A DNA stretch of 64,000 nt from Yersinia massiliensis CCUG 53443 (GCF_000312485.1 NZ_HE997647.1:191858-255857), one strand, 5' to 3'; shown: positions 39,524-50,696, counted from the first letter of the stretch. The notes: generated from the letters alone by a model not told the origin. A program made the numbers and translations.

Positions 39524-40675
39524 TTAAAGGCAGCGCTGATAAATACTTCTGATTGTGTCAGCGTCTGGGACTTTAGGATTATTTGACAGTACGACTTTCA
39601 TGGTGGTGAGAACATTATTCACCATCCAATCGAAATGCTCTTCTTTGACACCCAATTCAGTCAGTGTTGGTGTCATATTAATATGCGTTAGAAGGTTTTT
39701 AACGGCATCGACACTGCTGGCTGCCGCTTGTTCGACGGTCATACCACGGGTATCTACCCCCATTGCTCGTGCAATGGCGGCGAATTTTTCCGGTGCAGCG
39801 GGCCAGGTATATTCCATGAAAGGCATATAAATAGCGGCGATGCCTTCCGCATGAACCACGTTTAATAATCCCCCCATCGGGTGTTGCAATGCATGAGGTA
39901 AGGTTGTTCCTGCGCAGTCAATCGCCATGCCTGCCAATGAGCTGGCAAAAGTAACTTTTTCCCATGCCGCCAAATCACTAACATCGTCATAAACGCGCGG
40001 TAAATTTTGTGCGATAAGTTCGATGGCTTTGAGCGATAACATCTCACTCATAGGATGCGCATTTTTAGAAATGAACGATTCCAACGCATGGAACAGCACA
40101 TCAGCTCCTGGGCCTGCAATGACGCGCTTGGGCAGGGTCAGCATCAGCTCGGCATCAATAATCGCCGCTTTAGGGTAAATCAGTGGGTTAACCAAGCCTT
40201 TCTTGTCATTGGTTTCAGGGTTGGTAAAGACTGCGGTACGGTTTGCTTCGCTACCCGTCCCTGCGGTGGTGGGGATTAAGACCACTGGCAGCGCTGCTGT
40301 CCCCTGTTTTACGCCATAAACATAGTCCCAGATACTGCCTTCATTCATGGCTGAAAATGCGATGCCTTTTGCCATATCCATGGCACTGCCACCGCCAAGA
40401 CCGATAACTAAATCACAACCTTCACGATTGGCTATCTCAGCCCCTTCAGCCAGTAATGTTGAAAGTGGGTTCTGCATAAAACGATCAAATACGCTGAAGG
40501 CGACCCCTGCTTGAGTGAGATATTCCTGCAATGAGGCGAGTTGCCCTGTGGGTTTGGCACTATCAGAGGCAACAATCAGCGCTTTTGTGCCGTAGGTGGC
40601 AGCGATCGTCCCTGCTTGCTTGAACTTGCCAGCACCAAAATAGAATTTCACGGGGTTCATGTATTCGAATGACAT
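39524..40675 (-). CDS. Iron-containing (group III) alcohol dehydrogenase
   Basis: The 383-residue product has the NAD motif GGGSAMDMAKG (94-104), the PTTAGTGSE loop (135-143) and all four metal ligands (Asp192, His196, His261, His275) in the spacing known from FucO. It should oxidise an alcohol or reduce an aldehyde in the cytosol; within this cluster it may handle the aldehyde or a sugar-acid intermediate, which is inference. I chose the ATG at 40675 (AAGGAA upstream); the frame's earlier start adds 27 residues that do not fit the family. Confidence 0.9.
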   Translation of the reverse strand: MSFEYMNPVKFYFGAGKFKQAGTIAATYGTKALIVASDSAKPTGQLASLQEYLTQAGVAFSVFDRFMQNPLSTLLAEGAEIANREGCDLVIGLGGGSAMDMAKGIAFSAMNEGSIWDYVYGVKQGTAALPVVLIPTTAGTGSEANRTAVFTNPETNDKKGLVNPLIYPKAAIIDAELMLTLPKRVIAGPGADVLFHALESFISKNAHPMSEMLSLKAIELIAQNLPRVYDDVSDLAAWEKVTFASSLAGMAIDCAGTTLPHALQHPMGGLLNVVHAEGIAAIYMPFMEYTWPAAPEKFAAIARAMGVDTRGMTVEQAAASSVDAVKNLLTHINMTPTLTELGVKEEHFDWMVNNVLTTMKVVLSNNPKVPDADTIRSIYQRCL

Positions 40676-40884
40676 GTCAGTTTCCTTATGTGCGCATATG
40701 CGGATCACGTTCGCTATTGTGAATTCATCATAAAGTGGATCTTTTTGCTCGACCATTGAAATCGTCTTAAAGAGAGATCCCCATCACCCTATTTTTGAAT
40801 TGTGAAAAATTTGTACAATGATGTAACACTGCGAATTCTTGGTATGGCTATGATAGGAAAGGACTTCTTGGGGTCGGAGGAGGA

Positions 40885-40901
40885 GGGCAGCAGGACTGCC
40901 C
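40885..40901 (-). terminator. Stem-loop downstream of the Bcr-type gene
   Basis: gggcag/ctgccc with a 5-nt loop lies 37 bp past the stop of the Bcr-type gene and before the iron dehydrogenase promoter. The T run is weak. Confidence 0.4.
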
Positions 40902-40937
40902 TTCGGGATGGGTCATAACGAAATGGTGACAGATTAA

Positions 40938-42149
40938 CTAGTTTGCCGCCAAATTCACTCGTGTGGTGAGTGCCACGACGGCGCTGGCGAGGGAAAATAA
41001 TGCGATGATCCAAGCCATCGTCCAAGGTGTGCCACCACTCATTAACGCGAGCAGCAGAGAAGAAATAATTCCGCTGCCATATTGTAATGCTCCCATCAAT
41101 GCAGACGCAGAACCGGCAATATTGGGTACAGCATCCAGTGCGGCAGCGGTAGAAGTGGCCGCAATGATCCCGTTCATCGAGAAGAAAACAAATACCGAGG
41201 CCACAATCAACATCACCCCGCCGATATCCAATCTTGCCGCTAGAGCAAGGATTAACCCAGCAATTGCCGCGATAACCACTGCAAACTTGAGCAGTGTTTC
41301 AAGAGCAAAACGCTGCACGAGACGTCGATTTACAAGGCTCATACCCATGACGCCGACAATATTCAGAGCGAAAAGCCAGCCATAATGTTGTGGGTCGATA
41401 CCAAAAAAAGTGATGTAGACAAATGGCGACCCCGTTATAAAAGCATATGCTGCGACATAATAGAACGTCAGGCATAGTGTAAAACGCATGAATATCGTGT
41501 TGGTGAGAAGTGAATAATAGTGGTGAAAAGCATTGGGTAGTGATGCTTTAATCCGCTTCTCTTCAGGTAATGTTTCAGGCAACCAGCGCAACGAAATCAA
41601 CATAAGCACACCAATAATGGCCAGCAGCCAGAAAATGGTATGCCATGATGTGATCTTTATTATTTGCCCGCCAAGCAGAGGCCCTGCGATGGGGGCGATA
41701 GCCATAATGATGATCAGTGTCGAAAGCATCTGGGCTGCACGAGTACGGCTGAACAGGTCACGTATCATCGCTCGCGCTAGCATGGGGCCGGTACAAGCGC
41801 CAAGAGCTTGAAAAACGCGCCAGAACACGATTTGTGAAATATGAGTGGAAAGCGCGCAACCTATTGAGCCGATGATGAATAATGTCATACCAATCATCAG
41901 TGGCACTCGACGGCCCCACTGGTCACTTAGCGGCCCCCAAACCAGTTGTGCAATACAAAAACCAATTAAAAAACCGGTGATGGTGAGTTCTACATTACCT
42001 TGCAAATCCTTCGTCATGATAGGCATAGCAGGCAAATAGATATCAGTCGATAAAGACGTAAAGGCCATTAACGCACTAAGAATAATAACAAAACTGGCAC
42101 CCGTTGTTTTTCCGGCGACAGTTTGCGTGCGTGGCTGAGAGTTATTCAT
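40938..42149 (-). CDS. Bcr/CflA-family MFS drug exporter
   Basis: The 403-residue product is a 12-helix MFS antiporter with the DHA1 motifs STDIYLPAMPIM, GPLSDQWGRRVPL and ALGACTGPMLARAMIRDLF, typical of Bcr/CflA (bicyclomycin and chloramphenicol resistance). The actual substrate is not predictable. It stands alone between the iron dehydrogenase promoter and the aminotransferase. Confidence 0.9.
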   Translation of the reverse strand: MNNSQPRTQTVAGKTTGASFVIILSALMAFTSLSTDIYLPAMPIMTKDLQGNVELTITGFLIGFCIAQLVWGPLSDQWGRRVPLMIGMTLFIIGSIGCALSTHISQIVFWRVFQALGACTGPMLARAMIRDLFSRTRAAQMLSTLIIIMAIAPIAGPLLGGQIIKITSWHTIFWLLAIIGVLMLISLRWLPETLPEEKRIKASLPNAFHHYYSLLTNTIFMRFTLCLTFYYVAAYAFITGSPFVYITFFGIDPQHYGWLFALNIVGVMGMSLVNRRLVQRFALETLLKFAVVIAAIAGLILALAARLDIGGVMLIVASVFVFFSMNGIIAATSTAAALDAVPNIAGSASALMGALQYGSGIISSLLLALMSGGTPWTMAWIIALFSLASAVVALTTRVNLAAN

Positions 42150-42296
42150 CGTGGTCAGTCTAGATAAGAGGTCGTGGGTTATATTAGCGATATTTCATCA
42201 GCGAATAATCACCCACAACCGGATAGACTTTATGAATTATGCTCATCAATCGCGGTGGATAAAGCAAAACAGAAGCAGGGTGCTTCTGGGCTCATC

Positions 42297-43472
42297 TTAG
42301 ACAGAACCGCGTGATGAAAACTCTTGCACTAATTGAGCCAATTTCTGTAAACCAAATTCTGCTTGTTCTTCAGTGGCATGACTGAAGTTAAGGCGCAATT
42401 GACCGCAACCTTCTGAAGCATTTGGGATAAACGATTCTCCCGGCATAAACGCAATATTATTTTCAAGTGCGATTGGCAGCAGTAATCGAGTATCAATACG
42501 CTGATTTAGCGTAAGCCAAAAGAACAAACCCCCAGCGGGTTTTTTCCAATGGGCCAATTCAGCAAAGTGGCGTTGGAGAGAAACTTCAAATGCATCGCGG
42601 CGAGTTCGATAATAGCCTGCTAGCTCACTCATCTGGTTTTCGTGTTTAGGATCGCGCAGTTGCTGCAAGACAAGCCATTGGCTGATACGGCTACTATGCA
42701 AATCCGCGGCTTGCTTTAGCCGTGTCAGATAGGGGATTAATTCTGGCGAAGCCACTAAATATCCCAAGCGCAGCGCTGGCGATAGGCTTTTCGAAAATGA
42801 ACCCTGATAAATCCACGGCGCATACTGCAATAGGGCACAAACGGGTTTGCGTTCACAAGGGTCATAAACCAAGTCATGGTAAGGATCGTCTTCAAACAGT
42901 GGCAACATGAGGTCATCACAGCTTTTCGCGAGGGCTGCCCGCTGAGCAGCATCAAGGCAATCACCACTTGGATTCTGGAATGTCGGAATGGTGTAAGCGA
43001 ACGCGGGATTTTCCGTTCTAAGCATCTCAGTATCGGGTTGCGCTGAATCATAAGCCACAAAACGCGCGCCGAAGAAGCGGAATACCTGCAGGGCGGCCAA
43101 ATAGGTGGGTGATTCAACCGCAACGGGCGTGCCCGCATCAATAAACAACTTAGCGACCAGATCGATCCCTTGCTGTGAGCCTGAAATGATCAGTACTTGT
43201 TCTGCTGAACAGGCTAAACCTCGCGCAGATAAGTTCTGTGCAATCTGCTGGCGTAGCTCGGACTCACCTTCACTCGCGCCATATTGCAGCATTGGTTGTG
43301 GCATTCCATCGAGATTCAGATGGGGGAAACTCTCCACCGCAGGCAATCCACCCGCAAAAGAAATCATGCCTGGCCTATCAATGACAGACAATATTTCCCG
43401 AATTGGTGAGGGGTGAAGGTCGTGCAGCCGTGAGGAAAATCGACTATTCTGATGCGCTGTAGTTCTATTCAT
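42297..43472 (-). CDS. PLP-dependent aminotransferase, 2-aminoadipate/MocR-like class I
   Basis: The 391-residue product is a fold-type I aminotransferase with the LysN/ArAT-like opening MISFAGGLPAVESFP, FEDDPYHDL (with the PLP-Asp) and catalytic Lys228 in GSFSKSLSPALRLGY. No MocR winged helix is attached. Candidate substrates are aromatic or 2-aminoadipate type amino acids. A perfect 14-bp-arm inverted repeat ends 8 bp before its start codon; the divergent MarR gene follows. Confidence 0.88.
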   Translation of the reverse strand: MNRTTAHQNSRFSSRLHDLHPSPIREILSVIDRPGMISFAGGLPAVESFPHLNLDGMPQPMLQYGASEGESELRQQIAQNLSARGLACSAEQVLIISGSQQGIDLVAKLFIDAGTPVAVESPTYLAALQVFRFFGARFVAYDSAQPDTEMLRTENPAFAYTIPTFQNPSGDCLDAAQRAALAKSCDDLMLPLFEDDPYHDLVYDPCERKPVCALLQYAPWIYQGSFSKSLSPALRLGYLVASPELIPYLTRLKQAADLHSSRISQWLVLQQLRDPKHENQMSELAGYYRTRRDAFEVSLQRHFAELAHWKKPAGGLFFWLTLNQRIDTRLLLPIALENNIAFMPGESFIPNASEGCGQLRLNFSHATEEQAEFGLQKLAQLVQEFSSRGSV

Positions 43473-43480
43473 GCAGTCCG

Positions 43481-43513
43481 TCCATAAAGGTCAACCCATT
43501 TGACCTTTATGGA
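43481..43513. promoter_or_regulatory. Perfect 14-bp-arm inverted repeat between aminotransferase and marR genes
   Basis: TCCATAAAGGTCAA, a 5-nt spacer (cccat), then TTGACCTTTATGGA: all 14 positions match. It lies between the aminotransferase start (43472) and the MarR start (43583), and its near arm overlaps the aminotransferase ribosome-binding region. A MarR operator is the most likely role; an RNA hairpin controlling translation is the alternative. Confidence 0.75.
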
Positions 43514-43582
43514 AAGTAAAATGGACAGCGATTTACGTCAATACTCTTGACCTAATTATTTTTAATTTGTGACCGAAACTCG

Positions 43583-44032
43583 ATGGCAACCACTAAAAAT
43601 TCTCAGCTTCAAGACGACGTATTACTACATCAGGCCATTGAGCAGTTTTATTTTGGTTATCGTAAGTTCACGGAACTACCCGATAAATTACTGGCTCAGC
43701 GTGGATTAGGCCGAGTACATCACCGTATTCTCTATTTCGTTGGTCACAATCCAGATATTTCCATTAATGCCCTGCTGAGTATTCTTAAAATTAGCAAGCA
43801 AGCGCTCAACGGGCCGCTAAAACAATTAGTGACGATGGGGCTGGTCAACGTTACCGCCGCTGAACACGATCAACGGGTACGGCAATTAGCACTCTCTGCA
43901 TCGGGTAAAACGCTTGAAGCACAATTAACTGATACGCAAATGCAATTGTTGCGGCAAGTCTTCCAACAGCAGGGGAAAGAGACAGAAGCGGCGTGGTTGC
44001 AGGTTATGCAATGTTTGAATAGAGAAGATTAG
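43583..44032 (+). CDS. MarR-family regulator
   Basis: The 149-residue product has the MarR winged helix (GLGRVHHRILYFVGHNPDISINALLSILKISKQALNGPLKQLVTMGLV, about 48-95, with HDQRVRQLALSASG wing). It is divergent from the aminotransferase with the perfect inverted repeat between, so it probably represses that gene and itself. Ligand unknown. Confidence 0.9.
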   Translation: MATTKNSQLQDDVLLHQAIEQFYFGYRKFTELPDKLLAQRGLGRVHHRILYFVGHNPDISINALLSILKISKQALNGPLKQLVTMGLVNVTAAEHDQRVRQLALSASGKTLEAQLTDTQMQLLRQVFQQQGKETEAAWLQVMQCLNRED

Positions 44033-44153
44033 CTGTCATCGTTCTTCGCCAGCCTACGAACTTATAGTTAACGATTTATACGAATAAGTAAAAAACTCGT
44101 GTGGCACTTTTGCGACATTGATCATCAGATACAAAATAACGACTACCAGATAC

Positions 44154-44182
44154 AAAAAAGCCACTTCGTCAAAAGTGGCTTA
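44154..44182 (-). terminator. Terminator of the tRNA-Ile2 transcript
   Basis: agccactt/aagtggct forms an 8-bp stem followed on the minus strand by TTTTTT. It lies about 25 bp after the tRNA 3' end. Confidence 0.8.
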
Positions 44183-44207
44183 ATGTGCTGATTTAAAAGC
44201 AAAAATT

Positions 44208-44284
44208 TGGTGGCCCCTACTGGACTTGAACCAGTGACCAAGCGATTATGAGTCGCGTGCTCTAACCAACTGAGCTAAGGGGCC
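44208..44284 (-). tRNA. ileX: tRNA-Ile2 (CAT anticodon, lysidine-modified), ileX
   Basis: The 77-nt minus-strand gene has perfect acceptor pairing (GGCCCCT/AGGGGCC), D-loop AGCTCAGTTGGTTAGAGC, anticodon CAT at 44248-44250 in loop CTCATAA, T-arm GGTTCAAGTCC and an encoded CCA. The body matches ileX rather than elongator Met. TilS should convert C34 to lysidine so that it reads AUA. It lies between the marR gene and rpoD as in E. coli. Confidence 0.95.
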
Positions 44285-44441
44285 AAGCTTGGGCGCTGAT
44301 TATACGGTAGTTTTTATCCTGCGGTCTAGAGCTGATAAATCAGGTGGGTGTTTTATGCGCAAATTTAAGGTTTTTAATGGCGTTGGCCGCTAATGCGGTG
44401 CAAGGATTGGTTTGATATTAAGGGTTTTAAGGCCACAAAAG

Positions 44442-44470
44442 AAAAACCCCCGGCATGCCGAGGGTTTTAT
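44442..44470 (-). terminator. Intrinsic terminator of the rpsU-dnaG-rpoD operon
   Basis: ccctcggcatgccgggggtttttc on the minus strand gives a strong GC stem with a T run, 23 bp past the rpoD stop. Confidence 0.9.
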
Positions 44471-44492
44471 GTGCTGTGACTTCGGACGACGA

Positions 44493-46331
44493 TTAATCGT
44501 CTAGGAAGCTACGCAGCACTTCAGAACGGCTTGGGTGACGCAATTTACGCAATGCCTTAGCTTCGATCTGACGGATACGCTCACGGGTGACGTCGAACTG
44601 TTTACCCACTTCTTCCAACGTGTGGTCAGTGTTCATATCAATACCGAAACGCATACGCAGCACTTTCGCTTCACGCGCGGTCAGGCCAGCCAACACGTCG
44701 TGAGTAGCAGAACGCAGGCTCTCAGAGGTGGCAGAGTCCAGCGGCAGCTCCAGAGTAGTATCTTCGATGAAATCGCCCAGATGTGAATCTTCATCATCAC
44801 CGATCGGGGTTTCCATTGAGATTGGCTCTTTAGCAATCTTCAGTACTTTACGGATTTTGTCTTCCGGCATCAGCATGCGTTCAGCCAGTTCTTCTGGCGT
44901 TGGCTCGCGACCCATCTCTTGCAGCATCTGGCGAGAAATACGATTAAGTTTATTAATCGTTTCAATCATATGCACCGGAATACGGATGGTGCGCGCCTGA
45001 TCCGCGATAGAGCGGGTGATGGCCTGACGAATCCACCAAGTAGCATAAGTAGAGAATTTATAACCACGACGGTATTCGAACTTATCTACTGCTTTCATCA
45101 AACCGATGTTGCCTTCCTGAATTAAATCTAGGAATTGCAGACCACGGTTGGTGTATTTTTTCGCAATAGAGATAACCAGACGCAGGTTAGCCTCAACCAT
45201 TTCTTTCTTGGCGCGACGTGCTTTTGCTTCACCGATAGACATACGACGGTTAATGTCTTTCACTTGCTCAATGGTCAGGCCGGTTTCTTCTTCGATCTGG
45301 CGCAATTTCTGCAAGCTACGTTGCACATCTTCCGAGACATCTTTCAGTTTTTCAGACCATGGTTTACCCATAGCCACTGCTGCCGCGAACCAGGTATCGC
45401 TGGTTTCATTGCTGGCAAACAGGGTAACGAAGTTTTTCTTCGGCATTTTGCACTGTTCAACACACAGTTTCATGATGATACGTTCTTGAGTACGAACGCG
45501 ATCCATCATGGCACGCATGTTATTGACCAGATAGTCGAACTGCTTCGGTACCAAGCGGAACTGTTTGAACACTTCAGAAAGTTTCAGAATTTCAGCAGCA
45601 GCATTGGCATGGCTGCGACCATTCTTCTTGATCTCCATGCGCGCGTTTTCATACTGCTCGCGCAATTCGCTGAATTTCTGACGAGCCAGCTCTGGATCGA
45701 TGCTGTTATCGTCTTCTTCTTCTTCTTCGTCTTCATCTTCGTTGTCGTCATCATCCATCTCTTCAGAGGATAATTCAGAACCAACGTGAGTCGCGGTTGG
45801 TGCAATATCTTCTTCGGCGTTTGGATCGACAAAACCGGTGATCAGGTCAGATAAACGGGCTTCACCCGCTTCAACGCGATCATATTGTTCCAACAGATAA
45901 GTTATGGCTTCAGGGTACTCAGCAACTGAGCACTGGACCTGATTGATGCCGTCTTCAATGCGCTTAGCGATATCAATCTCGCCTTCACGCGTCAGTAGTT
46001 CAACGGTGCCCATTTCGCGCATGTACATACGCACCGGGTCGGTTGTACGCCCGATTTCTGATTCAACACTGGACAATACCTGTGCAGCAGCTTCCGCCGC
46101 GTCATCGTCGGTATCAGTGGTGTTTTCGGCCAGCATTAAATCATCGGCATCAGGGGCTTCTTCAAGTACCTGTATGCCCATGTCATTAATCATCTGGATG
46201 ATGTCTTCGATCTGATCGGAATCGACGATATCTTCCGGCAGATGGTCATTGACCTCAGCATAGGTCAGATAGCCTTGCTCCTTACCACGGGTGACAAGTA
46301 GCTTCAGCTGTGACTGCGGGTTTTGCTCCAT
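44493..46331 (-). CDS. rpoD: RNA polymerase sigma-70 factor RpoD
   Basis: The 612-residue product is the housekeeping sigma factor. Visible parts: region 1.1, an acidic non-conserved region (about 190-215, a run of Asp and Glu), region 2 ([58 protein letters not shown] split by function into 2.1-2.4), region 3 and the region 4.2 helix-turn-helix near the C-terminus ([19 protein letters not shown]). The ATG at 46331 gives [16 protein letters not shown], the family start; the frame upstream (to 46397) is not coding. It is the last gene of the operon. Confidence 0.98.
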   Translation of the reverse strand: MEQNPQSQLKLLVTRGKEQGYLTYAEVNDHLPEDIVDSDQIEDIIQMINDMGIQVLEEAPDADDLMLAENTTDTDDDAAEAAAQVLSSVESEIGRTTDPVRMYMREMGTVELLTREGEIDIAKRIEDGINQVQCSVAEYPEAITYLLEQYDRVEAGEARLSDLITGFVDPNAEEDIAPTATHVGSELSSEEMDDDDNEDEDEEEEEDDNSIDPELARQKFSELREQYENARMEIKKNGRSHANAAAEILKLSEVFKQFRLVPKQFDYLVNNMRAMMDRVRTQERIIMKLCVEQCKMPKKNFVTLFASNETSDTWFAAAVAMGKPWSEKLKDVSEDVQRSLQKLRQIEEETGLTIEQVKDINRRMSIGEAKARRAKKEMVEANLRLVISIAKKYTNRGLQFLDLIQEGNIGLMKAVDKFEYRRGYKFSTYATWWIRQAITRSIADQARTIRIPVHMIETINKLNRISRQMLQEMGREPTPEELAERMLMPEDKIRKVLKIAKEPISMETPIGDDEDSHLGDFIEDTTLELPLDSATSESLRSATHDVLAGLTAREAKVLRMRFGIDMNTDHTLEEVGKQFDVTRERIRQIEAKALRKLRHPSRSEVLRSFLDD

Positions 46332-46488
46332 AAGACGGTATCCACACTTCAGAGTATTTGGGTTGGTGTCGGTCGGCGAAACCGCCAACAATAGCATTTG
46401 GGGCCTTTTTTTGTCGCCGCTGCCCGCTATGGCGGCATATTGAGGGGAGTCGCCCCCACATTTATCGGCAATTAAGCCGTTGGGTAAT

Positions 46489-48237
46489 TCATTTTTTTCT
46501 GGCTAAAGCCAGATTCAAAGACCAAAGCTCTTTACGTTCTTCGGCGCTTAATCCATGTGTTCGGTCACGTGCTATCAGTGTTTCCTGACGTTGCTCCAAA
46601 ATGGAGTCATACAGGCTCGCTAGCGTATCGACAAAAGTCGGTTCGACCATGTCCTCAACAATCATGTGGTTCCATGTTGCGAGAGTTTCAAGCTGTTGGC
46701 TGAATTTATTATCACGGTACAGCTCTAGTAACTGCCCGGTTGTCAGCCCTGGCTGGGCTAAACAAGTCTCAACCAATTCAATAAATAGTGGCAAACCTGC
46801 TAACTTAGCTTGTTCAACGCCCTGTAGTGAGGGAATCAATGTGGCCAGTTGCGGATTTTGCACCAGTAGCCCTATAAGTATACGCATGGTTGTGCGTTTT
46901 AGCTGGGGCGGCTGGTATGAATTCGTGTTTTCTACCTGCTTTGGCATCAACTTATCAAGCTGGCTGTCATCAAGTAGACCTAACTTATTGCCCAACTGCT
47001 GACGCAAATAAAGGCGCAAGGTTTCACCAGGCACTTGGCTGATTAAAGGTAATGCCAGTGTGCTTAATTTGGCTCTCCCATCGGGGCTGCTCAAATCCAC
47101 CTGTGGCATCAACGTTTCAAACAAGAAGGTTGAGAGTGGCTGCGCCTCCTCCATCCGCTGTTCGAATACGTCTTTCCCTTCTTTACGTACCAAAGTATCG
47201 GGGTCTTCGCCATCGGGCAAAAACATAAAGCGTAGCTGACGTCCATCATTTAGATAGGGCAGAGCCGTCTCTAATGCTCGCCAAGCCGCATCCCTACCCG
47301 CACGATCGCCGTCATAACAACAAATTACGTTATCGGTCGCGCGGAATAATAATTGAATATGTTCCGCAGTTGTCGCTGTTCCCAGCGAGGCAACGGCATA
47401 ATCAATGCCAAATTGCGCGAGTGCCACCACATCCATATAGCCTTCCACCACGAGTAAACGTGTTGGATTGGGGTGATTCACTTGTGCTTCATACAAGCCG
47501 TATAACTGCCGACCTTTATGAAAGATTTCTGTTTCTGGGGAGTTGAGGTATTTTGGCACTCCATCGCCCAGAATTCGCCCGCCGAAAGCGATAACCCGAC
47601 CACGTTTATCACGGATAGGGAACATGACACGCTCACGAAATCGATCGTAAGTCCGCCCTGTATCATTAGTCACCAGCATTCCTGCATCGTTCAGCGCGGT
47701 ACGGCTCTCACCATCGCGACCAAAACGTTTTAAGGCGTTGTCCCAACCTGGGGGGGCAAAACCAATAGCAAAATGTTGGATGATTTCTTCACTCAATCCG
47801 CGATGTTTAAGATATTCGCGTGCCTGATTAGCGGTATGGCCGTTGAGCGACTGTTGATAGAATGCGCTTAGGCTATCCATCAGTTGATAAAGACTTTGTC
47901 GTTGGTGACGTTCGATCTGGGTGGTGCCGGTTCCTGCCTCATAAGGCACTTCCAGCCCATGCATGGTGGCTAATTCCTCAATACTTTCGACAAATTCAAG
48001 TCGATCGTAATTCATCAAGAAATCAACAGCATTGCCATGTGCGCCACAGCCGAAACAGTGATAGAACTGTTTTTCACCGTTAACGGTGAATGAGGGGGTT
48101 TTCTCATGATGGAACGGACAGCACGCATGGTAATTTTTGCCTTGCTTCTTCAGCTTTACCCGAACATCGATCAGATCGACGATATCGGTGCGAGCCAGCA
48201 AGTCATTGATAAATACGCGTGGAATTCGTCCAGCCAT
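46489..48237 (-). CDS. dnaG: DNA primase DnaG
   Basis: The 582-residue product has a CHC2 zinc finger (Cys40, His43, Cys61, Cys64), the RNA-polymerase/TOPRIM core ([28 protein letters not shown]) and the C-terminal DnaB-binding helicase-interaction domain. It makes RNA primers at the replication fork. It lies between rpsU and rpoD. Confidence 0.98.
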   Translation of the reverse strand: MAGRIPRVFINDLLARTDIVDLIDVRVKLKKQGKNYHACCPFHHEKTPSFTVNGEKQFYHCFGCGAHGNAVDFLMNYDRLEFVESIEELATMHGLEVPYEAGTGTTQIERHQRQSLYQLMDSLSAFYQQSLNGHTANQAREYLKHRGLSEEIIQHFAIGFAPPGWDNALKRFGRDGESRTALNDAGMLVTNDTGRTYDRFRERVMFPIRDKRGRVIAFGGRILGDGVPKYLNSPETEIFHKGRQLYGLYEAQVNHPNPTRLLVVEGYMDVVALAQFGIDYAVASLGTATTAEHIQLLFRATDNVICCYDGDRAGRDAAWRALETALPYLNDGRQLRFMFLPDGEDPDTLVRKEGKDVFEQRMEEAQPLSTFLFETLMPQVDLSSPDGRAKLSTLALPLISQVPGETLRLYLRQQLGNKLGLLDDSQLDKLMPKQVENTNSYQPPQLKRTTMRILIGLLVQNPQLATLIPSLQGVEQAKLAGLPLFIELVETCLAQPGLTTGQLLELYRDNKFSQQLETLATWNHMIVEDMVEPTFVDTLASLYDSILEQRQETLIARDRTHGLSAEERKELWSLNLALARKK

Positions 48238-48271
48238 AAGCCCCTAGTCGTCAGTCCATAAACGAGAACAA

Positions 48272-48299
48272 GCCGCGCATTCCTTTCGGAAAGCACGGC
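48272..48299 (-). terminator. Attenuator T1 between rpsU and dnaG
   Basis: gccgtgctttcc/ggaatgcgcggc with a GAAA tetraloop forms a stable hairpin in the rpsU-dnaG gap. This is where E. coli has the internal terminator that keeps DnaG low relative to S21. Confidence 0.8.
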
Positions 48300-48372
48300 C
48301 TTCGTATGCAACTACTCGATCTGCGCGTTCTCAGAACATCAAAAACGACGCGATGGGGTTACCCCCGAAGAA

Positions 48373-48960
<588 letters not shown>

Positions 48961-49974
48961 ATGCGAGTTTTGGGTATAGAGACGTCCTGCGATGAAACCG
49001 GAATTGCAGTCTATGACGATGAAACCGGTCTGTTAGCTAACCAATTGTACAGTCAGGTTAAATTACACGCTGATTATGGCGGTGTCGTACCTGAACTGGC
49101 TTCCCGCGACCATGTACGCAAAACGGTGCCACTGATTCAAGCGGCGTTGAAAGAAGCCAATCTGAGTGCCAAAGATATCGATGGTGTGGCTTATACCGCC
49201 GGTCCCGGATTGGTTGGCGCATTATTGGTTGGGGCCACAGTTGGCCGTGCATTGGCATTTGCGTGGGGTGTCCCTGCGGTGCCGGTCCATCATATGGAAG
49301 GGCATTTGCTGGCCCCCATGTTGGAAGAAAATGCCCCTGAATTTCCGTTTGTCGCGTTGCTGGTTTCTGGTGGTCACACTCAATTGATCAGCGTAACCGG
49401 TATCGGCGAATACCTGCTATTGGGTGAATCTGTTGATGATGCGGCCGGTGAAGCATTTGATAAAACAGCCAAATTATTAGGGTTGGATTACCCCGGTGGG
49501 CCGATGTTGTCGCGAATGGCACAACAGGGCACCGCAGGGCGATTTACCTTCCCACGGCCAATGACTGATCGCCCTGGGCTGGATTTTAGTTTTTCTGGCC
49601 TAAAAACTTTTGCGGCAAACACGATTCGAGCCAATGGGACGGACGATCAGACTCGAGCCGATATCGCTCGTGCATTCGAAGATGCTGTCGTAGATACGCT
49701 GGCGATAAAATCCAAGCGTGCGCTGGATCAGACTGGTTTCAAACGTTTGGTCATTGCCGGTGGCGTTAGTGCCAACCGTACTTTGCGATCAAAACTGGCT
49801 GAAATGATGCAAAAGCGCGGCGGTGAAGTGTTCTATGCTCGGCCAGAGTTTTGTACCGATAATGGCGCGATGATTGCTTATGCTGGATTAATTCGGCTGA
49901 AAAGTGGTGTGAACAGCGAGTTGAGTGTATCGGTACGGCCACGTTGGCCCTTATCTGAACTACCAGCAGTCTGA
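48961..49974 (+). CDS. tsaD: tRNA t6A threonylcarbamoyltransferase TsaD
   Basis: The 337-residue product has the ASKHA fold with metal ligands His111 and His115 (HHMEGHLL) and [15 protein letters not shown]-type loops ([20 protein letters not shown]). With TsaB, TsaC and TsaE it makes the t6A37 modification of ANN-decoding tRNAs in the cytosol. I chose the ATG at 48961, giving [14 protein letters not shown], the family start; the frame opens 15 bp earlier. Confidence 0.97.
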   Translation: MRVLGIETSCDETGIAVYDDETGLLANQLYSQVKLHADYGGVVPELASRDHVRKTVPLIQAALKEANLSAKDIDGVAYTAGPGLVGALLVGATVGRALAFAWGVPAVPVHHMEGHLLAPMLEENAPEFPFVALLVSGGHTQLISVTGIGEYLLLGESVDDAAGEAFDKTAKLLGLDYPGGPMLSRMAQQGTAGRFTFPRPMTDRPGLDFSFSGLKTFAANTIRANGTDDQTRADIARAFEDAVVDTLAIKSKRALDQTGFKRLVIAGGVSANRTLRSKLAEMMQKRGGEVFYARPEFCTDNGAMIAYAGLIRLKSGVNSELSVSVRPRWPLSELPAV

Positions 49975-49996
49975 GTGCTATATATCGAATGTCTGT

Positions 49997-50022
49997 GCGG
50001 GGCTGCGGCTGTGTTGCCCCGC
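49997..50022. terminator. Bidirectional stem-loop between tsaD and plsY
   Basis: gcggggc/gccccgc with a 12-nt loop lies between the convergent tsaD and plsY stops. Confidence 0.6.
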
Positions 50023-50045
50023 CAGACCCCGAGTCTATTGGGTCA

Positions 50046-50696
50046 TTAATCCTCTTTCTCTTCCAACTCGGCAGCTTCTTCGGCGGATGTTTTCTGTTTT
50101 TTCTTTCTGAGTTTGTCCCAGATTTTGCTTTCTTTTCCTCGCCATAAACGTTGAATATTGTCATGGTGGCGCATCAAAACTAGGCAAGAAAGCATGGCGA
50201 CAGGGAAAGTGAATTGTGGCTTAAACCACCAGACGTAGAAGGGGGCGATCAGTGCGCTGATAATGGCCCCTAAAGATGAATAACCGCTCAGTAACACAGT
50301 CAGCAACCATGTCCCTGTCATTAACCCCGTTAAATCCCAACCAATAGGTGCGATAGCACCAAATGCGGTGGCGACGCCTTTGCCACCCTTAAAGTGGAAA
50401 AATACGGGATAAATGTGGCCAAGGCAGGCAGCGATGGCGGTCAAGCCAAGATATAGCGGGGAAACATGTAGCAGGTAAGCTATCCAGACCGGCAACATCC
50501 CTTTCAGCACATCAAAAATCAGGACCGTTGCAGCAGCGGTGCGGCCACCGATGCGTAGAACGTTGGTCGCTCCGGGATTACCGGAACCATGCTCACGCGG
50601 ATCTGGTAGCTTGGCAACCCGGCATACTAAGATCGCACTGGAAATTGAGCCACACAAATACGCGAAGATAATCATGCCAAGCGCGATAGCACTCAT
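50046..50696 (-). CDS. plsY: Glycerol-3-phosphate acyltransferase PlsY
   Basis: The 216-residue product has five membrane helices and the three family motifs, [23 protein letters not shown] and the C-terminal [15 protein letters not shown]. It acylates glycerol-3-phosphate from acyl-phosphate in the inner membrane. The C-terminus is unusually rich in Lys and Glu, as in enterobacterial forms. I chose the ATG at 50696; the frame's earlier part overlaps the folB promoter. Confidence 0.96.
   Translation of the reverse strand: MSAIALGMIIFAYLCGSISSAILVCRVAKLPDPREHGSGNPGATNVLRIGGRTAAATVLIFDVLKGMLPVWIAYLLHVSPLYLGLTAIAACLGHIYPVFFHFKGGKGVATAFGAIAPIGWDLTGLMTGTWLLTVLLSGYSSLGAIISALIAPFYVWWFKPQFTFPVAMLSCLVLMRHHDNIQRLWRGKESKIWDKLRKKKQKTSAEEAAELEEKED

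Noticed and set aside
44208-44284. tRNA considered as elongator tRNA-Met because of its CAT anticodon
   Set aside because: The acceptor and body (GGCCCCT...AGGGGCC) and its place next to rpoD match ileX, the lysidine-modified Ile2 tRNA.
45135-45773. 212-codon plus-strand ORF inside rpoD
   Set aside because: Fully antisense to the conserved sigma-70 gene; a composition shadow.
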